NCBI RefSeq assembly: GCF_900186125.1
Contig: NZ_FYBQ01000004.1
Coordinates: forward strand, 143,509-207,508
From: Listeria goaensis
GTDB lineage: Bacteria; Bacillota; Bacilli; Lactobacillales; Listeriaceae
Direction: 5' to 3'
DNA: 64,000 nt
Shown: positions 43,586 to 50,790 of the stretch, one piece after another
Position numbering within the stretch: the stretch's first letter is position 1
Layout of the letters: every line of letters starts with the position of its first letter
Notes under the pieces: generated by a model
Told to the model about the DNA's origin: nothing
Seen by the model: the letters and a program-made list of their open reading frames with translations, nothing else
Databases searched by the model: none
Made by a program: the position numbers and the translations under genes

Positions 43586-44817
43586 ATATAGCTGTTTTTA
43601 TTGTACTTGTTGCGATTTTCCCGCTCATTGATTTCTTAAATGGTTTTTTCCTGACATCTGGTTATATGATTCCCATTGGCATTGTCTATCGTTTTTTCTT
43701 TTTTATCTTTCTCATTAGCATGATTTGTATTGAAAAGATTCCTAAGACGGCTTTAACGTTTGTCACCTTCCTGTTTATTGCTGGCAATCTTGGCATCTTG
43801 CTTTTCCAAAGTATAATTTTACAAAATCCATTCACTTGGATTGCTGCGGATATTTCTGTATTTGTTAAATATTTTTTATGGGCACTCATTCCGTACTATA
43901 TTTATCAACGAAAAACGCTATTTCAAGCGCTGCATTATGAAAAAATTTTTATTGTCATCAGCCTACTATTTACGGTACTTCTACTTGTCCCTTATGCACT
44001 AGGTGTTGGGCACCAGACTTATGATAATTCAGACGCTGGTTATAAAGGCTTCTTTTTTGCGAATAATGACACAAGTTTTGCTTTTATTGTATCGCTAACC
44101 TTTACGGCTCAAGCACTCATTCAATCGTTACAAGGAAGATGGAATTTCCGCTTGCTGTTCTTTCTTCTGCTTTATTCCGGAAATATGCTTTGTTTATTAC
44201 TCGTTGGGACGAAAACTGGCATTGTTTATGGTGTTGTGATAAGTGTCATCGTGCTCATTCGCCTTTTATTTTTCGTTAGATATCGTTCAGTGACACAGAA
44301 AATCTTCGTTTGGTTTGCTTGTCTCTTTTTAGTTGGGTGGTTGCTCGTTCGCGGCTTGGCCTATGCGGGACAACTGATTGCAGGGACGTACGACCGAATG
44401 GTGTATTTTTATCATTTATACGACGGAAATTTAGTTCGGTTGTTAACGAGCTCAAGAAGTGATTTTTTGGAAGGCGGATTAAGCTTTTTCCTAGATAGCT
44501 TACACCCTATTTTCACGGTAGCTTTTGGTCAAGGTTTTGAATATCGATTAGAACAGTATGGCCGGCTTGGATTAATCGAAATGGATTTTTTTGATACGTT
44601 ATTTGGGCTCGGCCTGTTCGGGATCCTACTTCTTGTTACTTTGTTAGGCTACTACGGTGTGATTGCGTTAAAAAAACAAAATCGTTCGCTCCATAGTTTT
44701 CTCTTTTTCATCATTATTCTATATAGTTTTTTCGCCGGGCACGTCTTGTTTTCAGCGCTCTCTTCAACCCTTTTAGGACTTGTTTGCGGCGGGATTATTT
44801 TATCAAAGAAAGAGTGA
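43567..44817 (+). CDS. Polysaccharide polymerase (Wzy / O-antigen ligase-like)
   Basis: A 416-aa integral membrane protein with about ten helices and a larger extracellular loop near residues 270-330 (TYDRMVYFYHLYDGNLVRLLT), the layout of Wzy polymerases. The GTKTGIVYGVV and SSRSDFLEGG segments are typical of this family. It joins lipid-linked repeat units outside the membrane. It overlaps the GT26 gene by 19 bases. Sequence identity in this family is low, so the call rests on topology and context. Confidence 0.82.
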   Translation: MAKTPLNIAVFIVLVAIFPLIDFLNGFFLTSGYMIPIGIVYRFFFFIFLISMICIEKIPKTALTFVTFLFIAGNLGILLFQSIILQNPFTWIAADISVFVKYFLWALIPYYIYQRKTLFQALHYEKIFIVISLLFTVLLLVPYALGVGHQTYDNSDAGYKGFFFANNDTSFAFIVSLTFTAQALIQSLQGRWNFRLLFFLLLYSGNMLCLLLVGTKTGIVYGVVISVIVLIRLLFFVRYRSVTQKIFVWFACLFLVGWLLVRGLAYAGQLIAGTYDRMVYFYHLYDGNLVRLLTSSRSDFLEGGLSFFLDSLHPIFTVAFGQGFEYRLEQYGRLGLIEMDFFDTLFGLGLFGILLLVTLLGYYGVIALKKQNRSLHSFLFFIIILYSFFAGHVLFSALSSTLLGLVCGGIILSKKE

Positions 44818-44824
44818 GATTCAT

Positions 44825-46240
44825 TTGAAGAAATTATTAATTCGGTTTGGGCAATTTTCAATCGGCTCACTCGGCGCGGCGCTCCTCAATTTAATATTGA
44901 TACCTATCACAACTTACTTTTTAACGCCCGCAGAATACGGGAAAACAAGTATGTTTCTACTCGCGCAAACGCTTCTTATTTATGTGATTTACTTAGGATT
45001 CGATCAAGCTTTTACAAGGGAATTTCATAGTTACGCGCAAAAAACGCGTTTGCTTATTCAATCGATGATGACGCCGCTTTTTACTTCATGCATTTTAATT
45101 GCGGGCATGTGTCTATTTGCTTCTACAATTTCCGAATGGCTTTTTGCGGATTCAAATTATGAAGTTGCTGTTTATTTGCTTGCTTTCTCCATCATTTTAC
45201 TCATTTTTGAACGTTTCATTTTATTGTTTGCTCGAATGGAAAATCGAGCGATTACTTTTTCTATTTATTGTATTGGTATTAAGTTGGCCATTTTAGTTGG
45301 CACAATCACGGCATTGCTTTTATTTGAGCCTACTTTTATTACCGTTGTTTACGGCATGTTAATTGGGCAGATGATTGGGGATTTCATTCTTATTTTGTTT
45401 AACTTGCCACTGTTTAAAACGTTCAGACAAAAACCGGACAAAGCGCTCATTAAACATCTTGCTAAATTTGGCTTGCCTGTCGCAATTGGTACTTTTCTTT
45501 ACAGTTTATTTCTCATCATCGACAAATTATTTTTACGCTACTTCTCGAGCTTTGACGAGCTTGGGATTTATACTGCAGCGTTTAAAATTGCCAGTGCTTT
45601 AATGGTTTTGCAGGTGAGTTTTGGGAATTTCTGGATTCCTACTGCATACGAATGGTACGAGCAGAAAAAGCCCGTCATCTACTACAAAAGGGTGAGCGAT
45701 ACGGTCATGTTTGGGGTCGCGTTCTTTTTCCTCGCTATGCTTTTCTTTAAGGACTGGATTGTCGTGATTCTCTCGCCAGCGTACAGCGAGGCACAATATA
45801 TTTTCCCGTTTCTCTGCTTCTATCCGCTCATGATGACGGTTAGCGAAACGACAAATCTCGGCATCGTTTTTTTAAAGAAAAGCGTGCTAAACATTTACGT
45901 GTCGATCATCGCCCTCGTCATTTCTGTCGCGCTAAACATTGCGCTCGTCCCAGTTTATGGCGCAATTGGAGCCGCTATCGCAACGGGAACCGCCTTCATC
46001 AGCTACTTTCTCGCCCGCACTTTTTTCTCCATGCGCATTTGGGAAGGCTTTTCCGTCACACGCCACATCATCGTAACGGGGCTGTTATACGGTTTATCAC
46101 TTTATAGCGTTATTTTTAAAGACACTTTGCTCGAAAAAGGACTCGTTTTAAGTGCGCTCATCTTCCTGATTGTCCTTTATCAAAAAGAGCTCAAACAAAC
46201 GTTTCGTTTACTTCAAAAGAAAGGAATTAAAAATGAATGA
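44825..46240 (+). CDS. Wzx-type polysaccharide flippase (MOP superfamily)
   Basis: A 471-aa protein with 12-14 predicted membrane helices of the polysaccharide-export MOP family (GQFSIGSLGAALLNLILIPI at the start, VPVYGAIGAAIATGTAFISY near residue 385). It flips the lipid-linked repeat unit across the membrane. TTG at 44825 is preferred: GAGTGAG lies seven bases upstream and the gene starts eight bases after the polymerase stop. A longer in-frame reading from 44780 would overlap the polymerase gene. Confidence 0.88.
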   Translation: MKKLLIRFGQFSIGSLGAALLNLILIPITTYFLTPAEYGKTSMFLLAQTLLIYVIYLGFDQAFTREFHSYAQKTRLLIQSMMTPLFTSCILIAGMCLFASTISEWLFADSNYEVAVYLLAFSIILLIFERFILLFARMENRAITFSIYCIGIKLAILVGTITALLLFEPTFITVVYGMLIGQMIGDFILILFNLPLFKTFRQKPDKALIKHLAKFGLPVAIGTFLYSLFLIIDKLFLRYFSSFDELGIYTAAFKIASALMVLQVSFGNFWIPTAYEWYEQKKPVIYYKRVSDTVMFGVAFFFLAMLFFKDWIVVILSPAYSEAQYIFPFLCFYPLMMTVSETTNLGIVFLKKSVLNIYVSIIALVISVALNIALVPVYGAIGAAIATGTAFISYFLARTFFSMRIWEGFSVTRHIIVTGLLYGLSLYSVIFKDTLLEKGLVLSALIFLIVLYQKELKQTFRLLQKKGIKNE

Positions 46241-47271
46241 ACATTTTAATGGTCGGTCCAAACCCAAAGGAAAAAGGCGGAATGGCAACGGTCATCGCGA
46301 ATTTCAAACAGTATTATACGAGTGATACGCATCATTTATTCTTTTTCAGTTCATGGTCTGCAGAAAACAAATGGCAGACTGAATGGCGGGCGCTTCGTTC
46401 GATTCGGCGCATCATTTTTGAAAAGAAAATTGATATTGTGCATTTTCATGTCGCGCAAAAGGGCAGTTTCTTTCGAAAGGCCTTTTTAAAAAAATTAGTT
46501 CCAAACCATTGTAAAACGGTATTTCATATGCACGCTTCACATTTTGATGTATTTTATAAAAAAAGTAACCGCATGTTGCGATTTTGGATTCGTCGAACGT
46601 TTAATCAAACGGATCATGTGGTGGTTTTAAGCGGGGAATGGGCGGAATTTTACCGGAGGCTAACTAAAACGCCGATTTCGGTCATTCAAAACGCGGTGCA
46701 CCTTCCTGAAAAGCCCCTTTATAATAAAAAAGCGCGTACGATTGTGACGTTTGGGCGAATCGGCGAGCGAAAAGGAAGCTATGATTTGCTTAAAGTGGCA
46801 GCGCGCATTCAGCCGGCGTTCCCAGATGTACGTTTTGTGCTCTACGGCGACGGGGAAATCGAAAAAGTCACGGCTCAAATTGACAAGCTCGGGCTTACAA
46901 ATGTGGCACTAGGCGGCTGGATTTCAAAAGAGGATCAGCAGGTCATTTTAAAAGCGAGCATGTTGCACTTTTTGCCGTCCTATCACGAAGGCCTACCTAT
47001 GGCAATTTTAGAAACCATGGCCGCTGGAATTCCAAACATTTCCACACATATCGGTGGCATCGCAGACGTCATTGAACACCAGCAAAACGGCATTCTGACC
47101 GCACCAGGCGATGTTGCCAATATGACGAATCAACTAACTAAACTTTTAGAACAACCTGCTCTTCGGGAAAAATATGCGGAAAGCGCGCGCCAAAAAATTG
47201 CATCTGGCTTTTCAATTGAAACCTACCACACAAATTGGTCTGCTTTTTACAATCAGTTGATAACATGTTAA
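46237..47271 (+). CDS. GT4 glycosyltransferase
   Basis: A 344-aa cytosolic glycosyltransferase of family 4. It begins MNILMVGPNPKEKGGMAT and has the nucleotide-sugar domain signature FGRIGERKGSYDLLK and the EX7E motif in PSYHEGLPMAILETMA. It overlaps the flippase gene by four bases (ATGA). It likely adds the third sugar of the repeat unit, since it is the only other transferase in the operon. Donor unknown. Confidence 0.9.
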   Translation: MNILMVGPNPKEKGGMATVIANFKQYYTSDTHHLFFFSSWSAENKWQTEWRALRSIRRIIFEKKIDIVHFHVAQKGSFFRKAFLKKLVPNHCKTVFHMHASHFDVFYKKSNRMLRFWIRRTFNQTDHVVVLSGEWAEFYRRLTKTPISVIQNAVHLPEKPLYNKKARTIVTFGRIGERKGSYDLLKVAARIQPAFPDVRFVLYGDGEIEKVTAQIDKLGLTNVALGGWISKEDQQVILKASMLHFLPSYHEGLPMAILETMAAGIPNISTHIGGIADVIEHQQNGILTAPGDVANMTNQLTKLLEQPALREKYAESARQKIASGFSIETYHTNWSAFYNQLITC

Positions 47272-47321
47272 AATTTACATTCCAGACAATTTATTGTTAA
47301 TTTTTTTACTAGGAGTGTTGT

Positions 47322-48131
47322 ATGCGAGTTATTAACTTTTTTAAAGGTATGGCTATGGGAACCGTCGAGACAGTTCCCGGAATTAGCAGCAGTACCGTCG
47401 CCATGTTGCTTGGTATTTATGAAAATATTATCGATGCGCTTCACCATTTAACGACCAAAAAATGGAAGACGCACATGCTTTATTTGCTCCCCATTTTAAT
47501 TGGAATGGCATGCGGAATGGGCGTCTCCGTTTTGGTCGTGCACTATTTACTAGAAAATTACAACGTCCAAGTTCACGCTTTATTTATGGGGTGTATTCTC
47601 GGAATGCTCCCATTAATTTGGCAAAGCGGCAAAAAAATCGGTGAGCGCTATCAATTCAAGCATTTTTTCATCATGGTGCTGTTTTTTGCTTTTATTTTAA
47701 TCTTAAATTTTTCGCTTGAAGAAACGCATTTCCAAATTACACAAGCTACCGCTTTTGATTATGCCTATCTCTTTTTTGCCGGCTTTCTAGCTAGCATCGC
47801 ACTTGTTGCCCCCGGCATAAGCGGCGCGCTCATTTTGATGATTCTAGGCGTTTACGAAACCGCGCTTGATGCGCTAATAGACTTCGATTTTAAAATTATC
47901 ATCGCCATGGCATTAGGCGTTCTTATCGGTATTCTCGTCACAAGCAAACTCATTCGTTTTCTCATTCAAAAATTCCGCACCGCTGCCCACGCCGGAATAC
48001 TCGGACTGCTTGCCGGCTCATTTTTCATTCTTTTCCCAAAAGAAAATTTTACGGTTTTCGAATTCATCATAAGCTTTATCATTCTAGTTGTAACCACTTT
48101 CGCTGTATACAAATTCAGCTTTAGACAATAA
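47322..48131 (+). CDS. popT: DUF368 undecaprenyl-phosphate transporter (PopT-like)
   Basis: A 269-aa polytopic protein of the DUF368 family. Two inverted-repeat motifs are seen, GTVETVPGISSSTVAMLLG near the N-terminus and ALVAPGISGALILMILG near residue 160. DUF368 proteins (PopT) were shown in other bacteria to bring undecaprenyl phosphate back across the membrane after polymer assembly. As the last gene of a Wzy-type cluster, a dedicated carrier-recycling role fits well. It lies 50 bases after the GT4 gene with AGGAG before the ATG. Confidence 0.88.
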   Translation: MRVINFFKGMAMGTVETVPGISSSTVAMLLGIYENIIDALHHLTTKKWKTHMLYLLPILIGMACGMGVSVLVVHYLLENYNVQVHALFMGCILGMLPLIWQSGKKIGERYQFKHFFIMVLFFAFILILNFSLEETHFQITQATAFDYAYLFFAGFLASIALVAPGISGALILMILGVYETALDALIDFDFKIIIAMALGVLIGILVTSKLIRFLIQKFRTAAHAGILGLLAGSFFILFPKENFTVFEFIISFIILVVTTFAVYKFSFRQ

Positions 48132-48160
48132 AAAACTGCACCTATAAGATGCAGTTTGAT
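48128..48160 (+). terminator. Terminator of the polysaccharide operon
   Basis: AAACTGCA (48133-48140) and TGCAGTTT (48150-48157) form an eight-bp stem right after the DUF368 stop. The T run is short; a second, longer hairpin follows. Confidence 0.65.
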
Positions 48161-48184
48161 ACAAAACAAAATTACTATGCCACA

Positions 48185-48257
48185 TTAGACTGGTGAGAAA
48201 TGATGAGATTCTAGGCAAAGCCGTGTGCCGCATCATTTTTTATCAGTCTAACTTTTT
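48185..48257 (+). terminator. Long wobble-containing hairpin ending in a T run
   Basis: Arms 48185-48205 and 48231-48251 pair over 21 bases on the plus strand with three G-U pairs, followed by CTTTTTTCG. It is a plus-strand terminator by this asymmetry. It overlaps the stop codon of the convergent 89-aa gene. The TCAGTCTRA arm end is shared with the structured elements near 17.8 kb and 26.06 kb. Confidence 0.7.
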
Positions 48258-48517
48258 TCGTCTAATAAGTCGCTCTCATTAAATTTAATTTTCGCCTCGC
48301 AATGCGGGGTTTTCCATTTTAATTTACGCGACATTTTTTCTTCATCATTTTTTTCAAAAAGAAGCTTGCTCCCTTTACTTAGAAGCGGAATTGCAATTAA
48401 AACGCCGACAAGGGTTAACAGAGCAATAAAACCAATAAAAATTAAACTTGCACCGATGGCAATAACAAAGGCTTTTTTCAAGAAATGTCCAATATCAAAC
48501 TTTTCTTCCAAATTCAT
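48248..48517 (-). CDS. Unknown 89-aa membrane protein
   Basis: A small protein with one long or two short hydrophobic segments (AFVIAIGASLIFIGFIALL and VGVLIAIPLLS) and a charged C-terminal half (KWKTPHCEAKIKF). ATG at 48517 is only three bases from GGGAG, and the TTG two codons later has better spacing, so the start is uncertain by two codons. It is convergent with the polysaccharide operon and marks the right edge of the island. No family recognised. Confidence 0.65.
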   Translation of the reverse strand: MNLEEKFDIGHFLKKAFVIAIGASLIFIGFIALLTLVGVLIAIPLLSKGSKLLFEKNDEEKMSRKLKWKTPHCEAKIKFNESDLLDEKS

Positions 48518-48576
48518 CAGCTCCCTATCTTTATCGATAGTTTTATCATATCATGAAACGATGCTAGCGGCGAATT

Positions 48577-49398
48577 TTAGCCCAAAATGTGCTCTTCCAA
48601 AAAGAGAGCTAAACCACCCTCATCATTTGTTTTTGTGATAAAATCGGCACGTTCCAAAGCGAGCGGTATGCCGTTTTGCATCGCGACACCCATTTTGGCT
48701 AACATGAGCATGCCAACATCATTTTCATTGTCCCCAAACGAAACGGTTTTCGCTAAATCAATGTAGCCATGTTCGGCTAAATAGTTCAGGCCATGCGCCT
48801 TATCAATCCCCGGGTTCATAATGTCGATCAAATTTTTCGCGGAGGCAAGCACAGATAAATCAAATGGGCGAAGCGCCTCTTTAATTGTTGCGCGCTTTTC
48901 GGCGTCTTCTTCAATCACCAAAATTTTCAGCGGGAATTCGCCATCTGCAAGCTCATCAAGCGGCGTTTTCGTAATCGTAATCGGCACTTGTTCGTTTTCA
49001 GGCAGCACTTTATTTTGTTCGTTAAAAAACGCAATTTTACCAGAATTAGATGGTCCTAAGATTCGTTTCGTCGTATAAATGTGATAATTCGCATTTAGCG
49101 GGCGAAGCACTTCCAATACACTTTCAATTGTTTCTAGCGCTAAATCGCTTTTAAACAAAATCTCACCAGTTTGAAAATCGCGCACGAGGCCCCCGTTGCA
49201 AGAAATTACTGGTTTTGTAATTTTTAGCTCGTGAATAAATGGTAAAATCGCTAAATCTAAACGACCAGTTGCCAGAAATAAATTTTTTCCGTCTTTTTGC
49301 CATTCAAGCAAACGCTCTTTATTATGCGGGTGAATCGCGTCCCCCGCGCTCACAAGCAGCGTTCCGTCCATATCTGTCACAATCGTATCAATCGTCAA
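48577..49398 (-). CDS. Cof-type HAD phosphatase
   Basis: A 273-aa HAD-superfamily hydrolase of the Cof/type IIB group. Motif I is VTDMDGTLL, with the cap domain between about residues 85 and 190, and motif IV GDNENDVGML. These enzymes dephosphorylate sugar phosphates, FMN or PLP with broad specificity. TTG start at 49398 follows AAAGGTG. It is transcribed on its own, apparently. Confidence 0.9.
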   Translation of the reverse strand: MTIDTIVTDMDGTLLVSAGDAIHPHNKERLLEWQKDGKNLFLATGRLDLAILPFIHELKITKPVISCNGGLVRDFQTGEILFKSDLALETIESVLEVLRPLNANYHIYTTKRILGPSNSGKIAFFNEQNKVLPENEQVPITITKTPLDELADGEFPLKILVIEEDAEKRATIKEALRPFDLSVLASAKNLIDIMNPGIDKAHGLNYLAEHGYIDLAKTVSFGDNENDVGMLMLAKMGVAMQNGIPLALERADFITKTNDEGGLALFLEEHILG

Positions 49399-49478
49399 GT
49401 CTATCGCACCTTTCCCTTCATATACTCGTCATTATAACGGATAATCGCTAAAAGACGCAAGACGAGGAGCCCTTTTGT

Positions 49479-50264
49479 TTAAAATATTCGCTCTGGTTTG
49501 GTGTACACATTCATCGTGTCTTGACGAATGAAACCGACTGTCGTAATGCCAAGTTCAGCTGCCATATTAATCGCGAGTTCAGTTGGCGCCGAACGCGATA
49601 AAATGATACCGCAGCCAAGTTTCGCCGTTTTTACTAAAATTTCCGATGAGATTCGCCCACTGAAAATGACAATTTTATCCGAAACGGTAATGTCGTTTTT
49701 TAAACAATGCCCGTAAATCTTGTCGAGTGCATTATGCCGCCCAATATCCATTCGACTGCAGATTAGCCCGTCAGGCGTGGTGAGCCCCGCATTATGAACG
49801 CCGCCCGTCTGATGAAATGTGCCCGATGTCGCTTCAAATTCGCGCATTCTTTCAAAAATTTGCGCCACCCCAATTGAAATCCCCGTTTCATTGTAACTTT
49901 CAAGCAAAGAGGCATCCGATTGGAAATAAAAATTTTCTCTTGATTTCCCGCAACACGACGTAATATAACGCTTTGCGCGATACTTGGCGTTAAATTGGTT
50001 GACGAAATTCGCCGTCACATGCGCGTGCCCTGTCGCCTCAATGATTTCGATTTTATCGATGTCCGAAACGCCACGAATGACACCTTCTGACGTTAGAAAG
50101 CCCACAATTAAATCCTCTAAATATTCCGGTGTGCAGACGATGGTTACAAGTTCTTGTTTATTCACATAAATGGTCAGCGGATATTCCACAGCAATTTCTG
50201 CCGTTTTTTCATGTTTTATCCCATTTTCATACCGAATAATGCTTTTTTGTACGCTCACATCCAT
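49479..50264 (-). CDS. fdhD: Formate dehydrogenase accessory sulfurtransferase FdhD
   Basis: Transfers sulfur to the molybdenum cofactor of formate dehydrogenase. The 261-aa protein has the essential cysteine pair in ITSCCGKS (near residue 115) and the FTGGVHNAG-type segment FHQTGGVHNAGL. ATG at 50264 follows AAGGGG by about seven bases; the earlier in-frame ATG overlaps the terminator region. It lies downstream of the FDH gene, separated by a hairpin that may lower its expression relative to FDH. Confidence 0.93.
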   Translation of the reverse strand: MDVSVQKSIIRYENGIKHEKTAEIAVEYPLTIYVNKQELVTIVCTPEYLEDLIVGFLTSEGVIRGVSDIDKIEIIEATGHAHVTANFVNQFNAKYRAKRYITSCCGKSRENFYFQSDASLLESYNETGISIGVAQIFERMREFEATSGTFHQTGGVHNAGLTTPDGLICSRMDIGRHNALDKIYGHCLKNDITVSDKIVIFSGRISSEILVKTAKLGCGIILSRSAPTELAINMAAELGITTVGFIRQDTMNVYTKPERIF

Positions 50265-50280
50265 CGTGCCAGCCCCTTCC

Positions 50281-50308
50281 AAAGAAAGCCTCCAGCAATT
50301 TGGAGGCT
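50281..50308 (-). terminator. Terminator or attenuator between DUF1641 and fdhD
   Basis: AGCCTCCA and TGGAGGCT form an eight-bp stem with a six-base loop, followed by TTCTTTGG. The imperfect T tract and closeness to fdhD (about 20 bases) suggest partial read-through. Confidence 0.6.
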
Positions 50309-50313
50309 CGCAT

Positions 50314-50790
50314 TTATTTTAAATTTTTACCCATTTCTTTTAAAAATGTAACCCCGTAACGCAGCGTGCGGTTTACATCAGGATCTTTTAGCGCCTTCAT
50401 TAAACCAAACAGCCCCAAAATCTCCTCGTTTTCCGCCGCCGCCTGAGCAGCCTGAGTCGCTTCTTTTATATTTTCAAGCATCTTTTCAGTTGTTTCCGGC
50501 TTTGTTTCTGTTAAAAGCTGGCTCGACAACATCAAATTGTTTATCGCATTCGTAACGGGTTCTTTGCGCCACTCATTTAAAACGGTTTTCGTAATATCTT
50601 CTTTCGCCTTCATCGCACTATTTACGGTTTCAAGCGCGCCTGAGTCGCGCAACAATTTGACGAGTTCGAGTATTTCAAGAAAACCAGATTCATCGGCGGC
50701 AATGCCTTTTTTAAGCTCAGCTAGGCGGATTTTTTCCTGTTCTTCTTTTGACGGAGTCGTGTCGCGAATTTTCGATATCGGTTCAGCCAT
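50314..50790 (-). CDS. DUF1641 protein (YjgD/YrhD-like), formate dehydrogenase associated
   Basis: A 158-aa, mostly helical cytosolic protein of the DUF1641 family. It contains ILELVKLLRDSGALET and the repeated hydrophobic segments of the family (LFGLMKALKDPDVNR). It always sits beside FDH-alpha-like genes in Bacillales; a role in electron transfer or assembly is inferred only. ATG at 50790 follows GGAGAG and overlaps the FDH gene by eight bases. Confidence 0.88.
   Translation of the reverse strand: MAEPISKIRDTTPSKEEQEKIRLAELKKGIAADESGFLEILELVKLLRDSGALETVNSAMKAKEDITKTVLNEWRKEPVTNAINNLMLSSQLLTETKPETTEKMLENIKEATQAAQAAAENEEILGLFGLMKALKDPDVNRTLRYGVTFLKEMGKNLK

Noticed and set aside
34238..48160. 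Prophage or transposon carrying the island
   Set aside because: No integrase, transposase, IS ends, att-like direct repeats or phage structural genes are visible at either edge.
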